Part shown: positions 15,296 through 21,286 of the stretch, piece by piece
How positions within the stretch are numbered: the first letter of the stretch is position 1
Layout of the letters: every line of letters starts with the position of its first letter
DNA from: a virus
Direction: 5' to 3' (one strand)
Length of the DNA stretch: 36,379 bases
Virus record (IMG/VR): IMGVR_UViG_3300044990_001054
Span: 1 to 36,379 of that record
Position numbers and translations under genes: made by a program
The notes under the pieces: model-generated
The model's database searches: none
Seen by the model: the letters and a program-made list of their open reading frames with translations, nothing else
What the model was told of the DNA's origin: nothing

Positions 15296-16126
15296 TCAGC
15301 CAGCCGCGGCAGCAGCGAATGCGCTTCGGGGGTCGTAGTGGTTGAAGGTGCGCCACACGGTGCAGAGCGCCTTGAAGCATTCCCAGTACTGGCAGAGGTC
15401 TTTCGGCTCATGTTTGAACACCTCGAATCTTCCGGGTTCGGTCGTTGAGATAAACACGTCGGCCGCCAGCACGTTCGGCAGCGCCGCGGGGCCCCACTTG
15501 GTGGCCGCGTAGGCAGCCAGCTGCATGCCCTGGTCCTCGTAGGCCACGACCTTCTCCCCGGGCTTCGTCTTCTTGGTCTTGTAGTCCAGGATCCCCATGT
15601 TGCCCGTGGCCGGATCGCCCCAGGTGAACAGCACGTCGCACCGGCCGGCGAACCCTTCCGCCTCGTTGACCAGGACGACCTCACGGGACACCAGCACCAG
15701 GCCCTTGGCCTTCTGCCACTCGAGGACGGGGTGGCAAAACGTCTGCAGCTCCGCCGGCACCGGGACGCCGTCCCACGCCTGGTCAAGGGCGTCGTGGATC
15801 TCCTTGCCACGGTCCTGGGCATCGGAGACCTGCTCGAAGGCCGCGTCCCTGACCCGCTGCAGCCAGTAGTCGTCGGTCTCGCCCTCGGCGCGGGGCGTGC
15901 GGACGGCCGCCAGCGCCGCCTGGTTCATCTTCCACTTGTTCAGGGCGGGCTTGTCGATCCCCTTGGCGATCGCCGTCACCGACGGCAGCAGCCGCATGGT
16001 CCGGGCATCGCGCAGGGTGGTGTTGCGATCGCTGCGGCCGTCGGCCGTCGGCACAGTGTGCATCGGGCGGCCGTCGGTGGTGTACCAGTGCGATCCGCCG
16101 TCTCGAATGGGTGTGAGCAGTGCCAT
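15296..16126 (-). CDS. RecB-family PD-(D/E)XK exonuclease
   Basis: The product has 276 residues and shows the RecB-type nuclease motifs in order: RGKEIHDAL at 106-114, GRCDVLF with Asp164, ILDYKTKK with Asp181 and Lys183, and QLAAYA at 202-207. Such phage enzymes degrade or trim double-stranded DNA in recombination. The frame ends abruptly at SAFAAAAAG. The next frame over a run of five C (about 15324-15328) continues for about 40 plausible residues into the polymerase start, so a small indel near the C-terminus is possible. The catalytic core is unaffected either way. Confidence 0.85.
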   Translation of the reverse strand: MALLTPIRDGGSHWYTTDGRPMHTVPTADGRSDRNTTLRDARTMRLLPSVTAIAKGIDKPALNKWKMNQAALAAVRTPRAEGETDDYWLQRVRDAAFEQVSDAQDRGKEIHDALDQAWDGVPVPAELQTFCHPVLEWQKAKGLVLVSREVVLVNEAEGFAGRCDVLFTWGDPATGNMGILDYKTKKTKPGEKVVAYEDQGMQLAAYAATKWGPAALPNVLAADVFISTTEPGRFEVFKHEPKDLCQYWECFKALCTVWRTFNHYDPRSAFAAAAAG

Positions 16127-16130
16127 GGGG

Positions 16131-16400
16131 TTACGCCCTCACTTTCGGCTGCTGGTTGTTGGCCTGCCCGGCAATCGCGGCGGCCTTGTATTCGGCTTTC
16201 GTGCGGGGGCGGGGCTTCGGAGCCCCTACGTACTGGTGGCTGAGGCCGCCCAGATCTTTGGTCGGGTGCCGGGCCGGGTGTACAACGACGTCATACTCCC
16301 GACCGCTTGCCAGCGTGGCCACTCCCCCGGAAACGTCCGGAAGGAAAGCGCGCCGATTGATCCAGTTCCGATACCCGCATGTCCTCTTGTAGCCGTTCAT
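16131..16400 (-). CDS. Small protein, unknown function
   Basis: The product has 89 residues and is basic, with NWINRRAFLPDV near the start, GREYDVVVHPARHPTKDLGG in the middle, and a Pro/Arg/Lys-rich tail. The start at 16400 follows AGAGAGGGATAATCAC, a good ribosome-binding site, and the stop lies 4 bp from the RecB-family nuclease start, so the gene is probably real. I do not recognise the family. Confidence 0.6.
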   Translation of the reverse strand: MNGYKRTCGYRNWINRRAFLPDVSGGVATLASGREYDVVVHPARHPTKDLGGLSHQYVGAPKPRPRTKAEYKAAAIAGQANNQQPKVRA

Positions 16401-16426
16401 GTGATTATCCCTCTCTTTGAAAAGTG

Positions 16427-16449
16427 CCCCTGGTGTTTCCGGCCAGGGG
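16427..16449 (-). other. Stem-loop in the 134-bp gap upstream of a small gene
   Basis: CCCCTGG at 16427-16433 pairs with CCAGGGG at 16443-16449 around a 9-base loop. On the transcribed minus strand it is followed by ACTTTTC, not a full T run. It could be a weak terminator or an RNA processing or regulatory structure between the SSB-like gene and the small gene at 16131-16400. The rest of the gap (16401-16534) shows nothing else I can support. Confidence 0.35.
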
Positions 16450-16534
16450 TGATTACGCTGCCGGTCCAGCGGTTTGCCCTCAGATAGTTTCCGGCCGAGG
16501 GCGGGTCTTGGCTCCGGTCAGCCGTTTGGGGCAG

Positions 16535-17266
16535 CTAGAACGGGATCTTGTCCGCCCCGGGCTGAGCCGGCGGCGTGTTGACGTTCCAGCCGTTGTTCGG
16601 CACGGCAGGGGACCCCTGGGCAGGCTGCCCGCCCGCCGGAGCTCCCCACCCGCCACCGTTGGCGGGAGCGGCCGGGGGCGGCTGCTGCGCCTGCTGGGGC
16701 GGGGGCTGCTGCTGTTGCTGCTGAGCAGCCGGAGGGGCCTGCCGCCCCGCCTGGTTGTAGTAGGCGTCGGCCGCAGCCGCCTGCGGGACCCAGTCAGCCA
16801 CGCGCGGGATCGGCAGCCCGGGCGGCAGCGGCATGATGGCCGCCACGTCGGCGTAGGTGCGGTCACCCTTCGGGGTGTGCACCACGCTGATCATCCCGGC
16901 GCGGTGCATGCAGCCCATCTCGGGATCGGCCTGCATCTCCGCCGCGTAGTCGCGGCCATACTGCGGGGGCTTGCCCAGCCAGGCCGTCAGCAGCTTGTAG
17001 AGCGCCGACTTCTCGTTGCCGGAGATCCGCATCAGCCGCGTCCCGACGTAGTACGTCTTCCCGTCGGGGCCGAGCACCCCGAAGATGAACCGGGTCACGT
17101 CCACCTGCTTGACGCCCTTTTCCGCCTCGGTCGTCCACCCGATGCTGGCCGGGTCGACCCCGAACTGGTCCAGCACCTTGCAGCATACCGCCACATGGGT
17201 GCCCGGGGGCGGGGGCGTCCCCAGGTTCAGCCCGCCACCGCCACTGCTCTGTTTGAATACCGCCAT
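16535..17266 (-). CDS. Single-stranded DNA-binding-like protein
   Basis: The gene encodes 243 residues from the ATG at 17266, which follows GGAGGACGAC. Residues 1-145 look like a compact beta-rich domain (TRFIFGVLGPDGKTYYVGTR, then a helix with SALYKLLTAWLGK). The C-terminal 80 residues are a low-complexity Gln/Pro/Gly/Ala tail with six Gln in a row, ending in ADKIPF. Bacterial SSBs have the same plan: OB fold, disordered linker and a terminal IPF/DIPF peptide that recruits partners. Here the tip has one Asp and a Lys in place of the usual acidic run. Synteny with polymerase and nuclease genes supports the call. Confidence 0.65.
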   Translation of the reverse strand: MAVFKQSSGGGGLNLGTPPPPGTHVAVCCKVLDQFGVDPASIGWTTEAEKGVKQVDVTRFIFGVLGPDGKTYYVGTRLMRISGNEKSALYKLLTAWLGKPPQYGRDYAAEMQADPEMGCMHRAGMISVVHTPKGDRTYADVAAIMPLPPGLPIPRVADWVPQAAAADAYYNQAGRQAPPAAQQQQQQPPPQQAQQPPPAAPANGGGWGAPAGGQPAQGSPAVPNNGWNVNTPPAQPGADKIPF

Positions 17267-17332
17267 GTCGTCCTCCGTCTCCTCGTGTCCTCGTTTCGGT
17301 TGGGCCAGGTCACTCGCCTGGCCAGCCATCGG

Positions 17333-17605
17333 TTACGGGCTCGCGTGAGCGCCCGCGATGAAGTAAAAAAGGATAAGCACACCCAGCACGCAGAAGACGA
17401 TGACGCCCCAGGTAATCCGGTCAGCGATCCGGCCGCGGCGCATGGTGTCGAGATACTCCGTGTGCGCCCGAGCGTAGAGCTGGTCGAGGAGCAGCAGATC
17501 CCTGCTCTTGTTCTCGTTGTCCCGGTCCTGGGCCGCGCGCGCCTTGGCCGCGTCCCGCATTTCCCGGTCCTTGCGCAGAAAGTAATCGGTGTCCGGCTTA
17601 TTCAC
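17333..17605 (-). CDS. Small single-pass membrane protein
   Basis: From the GTG at 17605, which overlaps the stop of the clamp-like gene, the product has 90 residues. The first about 60 are charged and helical (RKDREMRDAAKARAAQDRDN). A single membrane segment, ITWGVIVFCVLGVLILFYFI, lies near the C-terminus with only a few residues after it. A short protein with one C-terminal membrane span could be a tail-anchored early protein. It is unlikely to be the holin because it sits in the replication block. No family is recognised. Confidence 0.65.
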   Translation of the reverse strand: MNKPDTDYFLRKDREMRDAAKARAAQDRDNENKSRDLLLLDQLYARAHTEYLDTMRRGRIADRITWGVIVFCVLGVLILFYFIAGAHASP

Positions 17606-18317
17606 GGGCCACCCCCGCCCGGGCCGCGCCCGCCTCGTTTTGGTCCCCGCCTTCATCCGGATCCGGCGTCTCGTCGGAGCGCTGAGGCATCAGCAGGCCA
17701 ACGGCCTCACCCGCGTAGCACGCGTCGGTGCGCATCGGCAGCACGCTGATCGGCCCGAGGTTGCCCCGGAACAGCAGCGTCACGCCGGATCCGGCCTTTA
17801 CGCCCATGGCCTTGGCGATCGCCAGCAGGCGGTGGGGGTCCAGGCTGATCGTGTCCGTCGACTCGGTTGCGCCCAGGGACGCCATCAGCACCTCGGGCAC
17901 CAGCTTGGACGTCTTCTCGTGGTCGACGCCCGGCAGCCGGCGGGGGAAGGCAGCAAAGTCGGGCGTAACGGTCTCGTCCAGCAGCTGCAGGCTGGCGGTC
18001 TTCGGGGCCACCAGGTTCTTGCGGGCGTGGGCCAGCGCGTCCGGGATCACCGGCCCGCACACGTCGGGCAGCTCGCCCTCGTTGCTGCTGGTGTCGCATC
18101 CCAGGGTCACCGGCACGGCCACAGCCATGCGGCCGTCCGTGGCAAACGCCACGCCGGCGGCTTCCCCTTCTCCCACTTCCTTCGGGGTGACACCGGTGAG
18201 GAAGCGCAGGATGAACACGTGCTCACTGGCATCGTGCTCGACGGGGTCCCCGGACTCGGCCGGCTTGTCCGCCTTCTTGCAGCACAGTTCGGGTTTAAGA
18301 CGTGAGTCGATAAGCAT
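17598..18317 (-). CDS. Putative sliding-clamp-like protein
   Basis: The product has 239 residues. The C-terminal part, DPHRLLAIAKAMGVKAGSGV, then VTLLFRGNLGPISVLPM and VGLLMPQRS, resembles the third domain of bacterial beta clamps, where a helix plus strands ends in a MPxR-type sequence. The N-terminal 130 residues (GVAFATDGRMAVAVPVTLGC) also have the clamp-like feature of a strand pair with TDG. Clamps tether DNA polymerase to template, and a family A polymerase is encoded nearby. The last 25 residues are a Glu/Asp/Gly/Ala tail. This is recognition by pattern, so I hold it moderately. Confidence 0.5.
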   Translation of the reverse strand: MLIDSRLKPELCCKKADKPAESGDPVEHDASEHVFILRFLTGVTPKEVGEGEAAGVAFATDGRMAVAVPVTLGCDTSSNEGELPDVCGPVIPDALAHARKNLVAPKTASLQLLDETVTPDFAAFPRRLPGVDHEKTSKLVPEVLMASLGATESTDTISLDPHRLLAIAKAMGVKAGSGVTLLFRGNLGPISVLPMRTDACYAGEAVGLLMPQRSDETPDPDEGGDQNEAGAARAGVARE

Positions 18318-18329
18318 TGCCGGGTCCTC

Positions 18330-18569
18330 CTAAATGGCGGCCACTTCCAAAGCGTTGACGGGGGGAAGAGTCTTGACCACATCGTCCAGGCGGACGCGGT
18401 AATTGAGCCAGCGGGCGGCGAGGGCGTCCGCTTCGGCGTCGGCCTGCTTGGCTGCATCCAGGTCGTTGACGCGGAACGCGTCGTCGGCCATCCGCCGGAA
18501 CGACCGGTAGCACCGGGCGGCGTTGCGCTGGGCGATCTTGTCGAGGTCTACTACTTCGGGCATGGGCAT
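18330..18569 (-). CDS. Small helical protein, unknown function
   Basis: The product has 79 residues, rich in Ala, Asp and Arg and almost wholly helical in appearance (IAQRNAARCYRSFRRMADDA, AAKQADAEADALAARWLNYR). It lies between the excisionase-like gene and the clamp-like gene, all in the same direction and closely spaced. The start follows AAAAGGAGAACC. I do not recognise the family. Confidence 0.6.
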   Translation of the reverse strand: MPMPEVVDLDKIAQRNAARCYRSFRRMADDAFRVNDLDAAKQADAEADALAARWLNYRVRLDDVVKTLPPVNALEVAAI

Positions 18570-18588
18570 GGTCCGGTTCTCCTTTTGG

Positions 18589-18774
18589 TTATCGGTTTGA
18601 GTTCATCACCTTGATCGCGTTCTCGGGCGTAATGCGGACCAACCTCTGTCCGAACCGTTTCACCGGTATGGCCCCGATTCGGATCATCGCTCGCACCCGC
18701 TTAACCGGGATCTTCGCAAGCGTCGCGAACTCGGCCGGGGTAAGCATTTCGGGAACGCCTTTAATGGTGTTCAT
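18589..18774 (-). CDS. Excisionase-like small HTH protein
   Basis: This 61-residue protein has a MerR/excisionase-type helix-turn-helix: LTPAEFATLAKIPVKRVRAM then a wing GAIPVKRFGQRLVRITPENA. Proteins of this kind are phage excisionases (Xis) or small early regulators. Its ATG at 18774 overlaps the stop of the Cro-like gene as ATGA, so it is the second gene of the early transcript. An Xis would direct the integrase to excision, fitting its early position, but the integrase lies on the opposite strand across the operator region. Confidence 0.65.
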   Translation of the reverse strand: MNTIKGVPEMLTPAEFATLAKIPVKRVRAMIRIGAIPVKRFGQRLVRITPENAIKVMNSNR

Positions 18775-18965
18775 GACCGGCGCCCCAGCAGGGCGGGATA
18801 CTGTTTGCGCACTCGGGCAAGCAAAACCGCACTCGATCTGACACCATTAAGGCACATGCGGAGGTGATTCTCGCTGACCCCAAGCTCAACAGCAGCCGCC
18901 TTGATTCCGACATACCGAATACCGATATGCCCATTCGGAGTCCGCTTTCTTCCCTCTTTTCTCAT
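18771..18965 (-). CDS. Cro-like small DNA-binding protein
   Basis: From the ATG at 18965, preceded by GGGAAGGAC, the product has 64 residues. A possible helix-turn-helix is IKAAAVELGVSENHLRMCLN at about 20-39, with a basic N-terminus (RKEGRKRTPNGH) and basic C-terminus. It is the first gene leftward of the repressor and is transcribed divergently from it, the place of Cro in lambdoid phages. The role as the lytic-side regulator is inferred from size and place. Confidence 0.65.
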   Translation of the reverse strand: MRKEGRKRTPNGHIGIRYVGIKAAAVELGVSENHLRMCLNGVRSSAVLLARVRKQYPALLGRRS

Positions 18966-19070
18966 GTCCTTCCCTCGCTGTTTTGCTATTATCAAAAGTG
19001 ACGGGTAATTAACTGACGGGGAAGCTACACCAAAAGGTGAGTATGGGCAACACCAAAAGATGAGCGTGCT
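18966..19070. promoter_or_regulatory. Divergent promoter/operator region of the lysis-lysogeny switch
   Basis: This AT-richer gap separates the divergent Cro-like and repressor genes. Two near-identical 15-mers, ACACCAAAAGGTGAG at 19027-19041 and ACACCAAAAGATGAG at 19050-19064, are 23 bp apart, about two helical turns. The first contains the palindrome CACC-AAAA-GGTG-like core. A weaker relative, ATCAAAAGTGACG, starts at 18991. For the leftward transcript GATAAT (minus strand, about 18988-18993) is a possible -10. The second repeat ends 6 bp before the repressor start, so the repressor could block its own translation start region or promoter. Confidence 0.7.
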
Positions 19071-19502
19071 ATGACGACGTTCGCCGATCGACTAAAGGCC
19101 GTGATGGAACAAAGGGGATTGAATGCCTATAAACTGGCTAAAACACTGGGCATTCCGCAACAAACTGTTCACCGATATTTAAAAGAAAACCGAATCCCGA
19201 ACGGGGAAACCCTTCTGCTAATAAGTGAAAAACTTGAAAAGTCTTGTGATTGGCTGATGGGGAAAGACACCGAAAAGTTACTAGACGGACACGCAGAAGA
19301 GAGTACAATCACCGTCTCATCGGAGGACGTGTCGAAGCTGATCGACTCACATCATCAGCTTGCGAAGGCACACGAGCTACTGGCTGAGGCTCATCTGGTG
19401 CTGTCCAACAAGTGCCCGGACATGCACCATTCAAACCCGGACACGCCCGCGGCTGCGCCAATTGGTGGCGGGCGTGTAACCAGACATGCAGCTGCAGGGT
19501 AG
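19071..19502 (+). CDS. CI-type repressor, XRE family
   Basis: The product has 143 residues. The N-terminal 70 form an XRE/Cro-C1 helix-turn-helix domain (LNAYKLAKTLGIPQQTVHRY, then NRIPNGETLLLISEKLEKSC). A helix follows (VSKLIDSHHQLAKAHELLAE), probably for dimerisation, and the tail is short and disordered. There is no S24 autocleavage domain, so induction would not use LexA-style self-cleavage. The base composition is clearly less GC-rich than in the structural genes. It starts just after the operator repeats and no strong Shine-Dalgarno sequence is visible. Confidence 0.8.
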   Translation: MTTFADRLKAVMEQRGLNAYKLAKTLGIPQQTVHRYLKENRIPNGETLLLISEKLEKSCDWLMGKDTEKLLDGHAEESTITVSSEDVSKLIDSHHQLAKAHELLAEAHLVLSNKCPDMHHSNPDTPAAAPIGGGRVTRHAAAG

Positions 19503-19542
19503 CAAGGGACAGCGGGTATACTCTTAGCGAAGGGGAAAGGCC

Positions 19543-19911
19543 ATGAAAGCTGCTTGTATCGCTGTGATGCTGTTTTGTGGGTGTGCGTCTTTTGGTTCAG
19601 GTATAGAACGGCTTGGCGGAGGTGTGGGTGGGAGCGCCCCGTATGTGTCCGTTGATGAAACACGCATCGACGCACAAATCGAGCGCGTGTTCACTAACGC
19701 GTTCATCTCATCTGATTGGAATTTTATGCACGGGGGCCGGCAACACGTCAGGATCATGGTCAAAGGGAAAGACGCCAGTAAACTGGCCGTTGGAGAGAGA
19801 TGGGCGGGCCACGTCACAAAAGGCGGCACATTCAAAGATATAGAGGGTCAGCCTTACCGGGTCTATTTCGCCGTCCCTCCTCCGACCAATCCGCCGAGCA
19901 AACGAAAATAA
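19543..19911 (+). CDS. Small predicted lipoprotein encoded between repressor and integrase
   Basis: The product has 122 residues. It starts with MKAACIAVMLFCGC, a short charged start, a hydrophobic core and Cys in a lipobox-like LFCGC, followed by Ala-Ser, so it is probably lipidated and exported. The mature part contains a beta-rich stretch (DWNFMHGGRQHVRIMVKGKD) and a Pro-rich end. AAGGGGAAAGGCC precedes the ATG. A TATACT at 19517-19522 could be a -10 for it. Its stop overlaps the integrase ATG (TAATG), so the two are coupled. Expression from a lysogen would make it a candidate lysogenic-conversion or superinfection-exclusion factor. Confidence 0.65.
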   Translation: MKAACIAVMLFCGCASFGSGIERLGGGVGGSAPYVSVDETRIDAQIERVFTNAFISSDWNFMHGGRQHVRIMVKGKDASKLAVGERWAGHVTKGGTFKDIEGQPYRVYFAVPPPTNPPSKRK

Positions 19912-21047
19912 TGCCACGCCCACTCCTAAAGCCAATAAACTACGGATCCACGCCCGGCACCATCCGCCCGGTGCCGCGGGGCGGGTGGGATGCCTACGTC
20001 CGGGTAGATGGCAAGCGGTACCGGATCCGCAAAGACACGCTGGAGGAGGCCAAGGCCTGGGTCATCATGACCGAGGAGACCGCCGGCGCCCACCGCCCGC
20101 CGCTCTCCGCAAGCCAGGCGGCCGACGCCGTGCGGGCGATCGCGCTTCTCCCCGCCGGCTACACCCTTACCGATGCCGCCCGCGCCCTGGCCGCCAGCTC
20201 GGCGCCGCCGGATCTGCCCGCGGTTGACATGGCGGCTGCCGCCGAGCGGTTCATCGAGGAGCGCCGCGGCTTCCTGGCCGACGCCACCATGCGAAACTAC
20301 CGCGCCCACACCCGCCGGCTGGCCGCTCTGGCCAAATGCGACGTGAAAGACGTATCCCCCGAGACGATCAAGTCCCTCCTGGTGGGCAAGGCGGGCGGGA
20401 CCCGCAACAGCATCCTGCGCAGCCTCTCCGCCTTTTTCAGCTGGGCCCAGGACGAGGGCATGGTCAAGGACTCCCCGCTGGCCAAGATCAAAATGGCTCT
20501 CACCAAGGACGCGGAGATCCACGTGCTGACGGTGGAACAGGCCCGGCACCTGATAGCCACAGCCGCGCGCGTCCGGCCCCAGCTGGTGCCGTACCTGGCC
20601 CTATCCCTGTTCGCCGGGATCCGGCCCGAGGAACTCCAGCGCCTGCCCGGTTCAAAGCTGGGGCGCGACTACATCCTGATCGATGGCGACGTGGCCAAGA
20701 AGCGCCGGCGCCGCACGATCCAGATCCAGCCGAACCTGCGCGCCTGGCTGGATGCGTTCCCGCCGCCGGCCGCCGAGTTGGTCTACTGGGGGCGCCGCGC
20801 CTTCCGGGCCGTGCTGCTCGAGTGGGGTGGGGTGTGGCACAACGACGTTTGCCGGCACACCTTCGGGACCATGCGCTGGGAACAGATCAAGGACCCGATC
20901 CAGGTCTCGGCCGAGATGGGCAACTCCCCGGACGTTTTGATGACGGCATACCGGGCGCTGGTGCACCCAGGGGAGGGGGCTCGGTTCTTCGATATCCAGC
21001 CCCAATGCGAGCGCTTTTGTCCAACGGTTGTCCAACGCTCGTCATAA
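19911..21047 (+). CDS. int: Tyrosine-recombinase integrase
   Basis: The product has 378 residues. An arm-binding-like N-terminus (GGWDAYVRVDGKRYRIRKDT) is followed by a core-binding SAM-like domain (about 104-190) and the catalytic domain. Catalytic candidates are Arg238 (FAGIRPEE), Lys263, Arg315 in NDVCRHTFGT and the nucleophile Tyr347 (VLMTAYRALV). Asp312 occupies the place of the usual first His of the HxxR motif. It starts at ATG 19911, overlapping the lipoprotein stop. The attP core lies 29 bp beyond its stop, and one of the 19-bp repeats lies inside its last codons. Confidence 0.93.
   Translation: MPRPLLKPINYGSTPGTIRPVPRGGWDAYVRVDGKRYRIRKDTLEEAKAWVIMTEETAGAHRPPLSASQAADAVRAIALLPAGYTLTDAARALAASSAPPDLPAVDMAAAAERFIEERRGFLADATMRNYRAHTRRLAALAKCDVKDVSPETIKSLLVGKAGGTRNSILRSLSAFFSWAQDEGMVKDSPLAKIKMALTKDAEIHVLTVEQARHLIATAARVRPQLVPYLALSLFAGIRPEELQRLPGSKLGRDYILIDGDVAKKRRRRTIQIQPNLRAWLDAFPPPAAELVYWGRRAFRAVLLEWGGVWHNDVCRHTFGTMRWEQIKDPIQVSAEMGNSPDVLMTAYRALVHPGEGARFFDIQPQCERFCPTVVQRSS
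21019..21037. repeat. attP arm repeat, left copy
   Basis: GTCCAACGGTTGTCCAACG occurs here and again, identical and in the same orientation, at 21258-21276, 239 bp away. Each copy contains two GTCCAACG units 11 bp apart, about one helical turn. The pair flanks the attP core, as arm-type integrase sites do. This copy overlaps the 3' end of the integrase gene. Confidence 0.7.
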
Positions 21048-21050
21048 ATA

Positions 21051-21088
21051 GCGCATTTGCAATGGGGCTTGCACCATTCGTAATGCGC
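21051..21088. repeat. Inverted repeat spanning the probable crossover region
   Basis: GCGCATT at 21051-21057 pairs with AATGCGC at 21082-21088, and AATGG at 21061-21065 pairs with CCATT at 21074-21078, leaving an 8-base centre. The right arm is the anticodon-arm part of the tRNA fragment. Inverted core-type sites around a short overlap are expected for tyrosine recombinases. Confidence 0.55.
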
Positions 21089-21121
21089 AGGTCGTCGGTT
21101 CGATCCCGACCGTTGGCTCCA
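21076..21121 (+). other. attP: attP core: 3' half of a tRNA-Thr(CGT) gene
   Basis: The 46 bases from ATTCGTAATGCGC to GTTGGCTCCA form the 3' half of a tRNA: anticodon loop TTCGTAA (anticodon CGT), the 3' anticodon stem, a T-arm GTCGG-TTCGATC-CCGAC, the acceptor strand CGTTGGC, a discriminator T and CCA. The 5' half is absent, and the 5' anticodon stem that would pair (GCGCA) is replaced by CACCA. Phages that insert into tRNA genes carry this piece to restore the gene. E. coli thrW, the P22 target, has the same ATTCGTAATGCG anticodon segment. Confidence 0.85.
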
Positions 21122-21257
21122 GTCCCGAACCCCAAAAAAGGCCAATATAAAGGGCCATTCTATCCATAATCGGGGGCGGCGGGCTCTCTTGGCCTCTTCC
21201 GCTTAACGGGCATTAATGGTCAATAAGGGTCTTTAAGTACCCGGAAACAGGCGATTC
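21122..21257. other. Non-coding attP flank
   Basis: No gene is apparent here. It contains an A-run (CCCAAAAAAGGCC near 21132), two GGCC boxes flanking AATATAAAG, and CATTAATG, a perfect 8-bp palindrome near 21210. Such AT-richer bent DNA between core and arm sites often binds host IHF-like proteins; this is inference. Confidence 0.45.
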
Positions 21258-21276
21258 GTCCAACGGTTGTCCAACG
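21258..21276. repeat. attP arm repeat, right copy
   Basis: This is the second, identical copy of the 19-bp sequence at 21019-21037, in the same orientation. It lies between the attP core and the end of the last late gene. Both copies contain GGTTGTCC, also found in the inverted form of the replication-region iteron. Confidence 0.7.
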
Positions 21277-21286
21277 GCCGACCCCG

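Noticed and set aside
16660-16740. Microsatellite-like Gln repeat as a phase-variation tract
   Set aside because: The repeat is a short mix of Gln codons inside an SSB-like tail, and codon-length changes there would not shift the frame.
21076-21121. Functional tRNA-Thr gene
   Set aside because: Only the 3' half is present. The acceptor 5' strand, D-arm and paired anticodon stem are missing.
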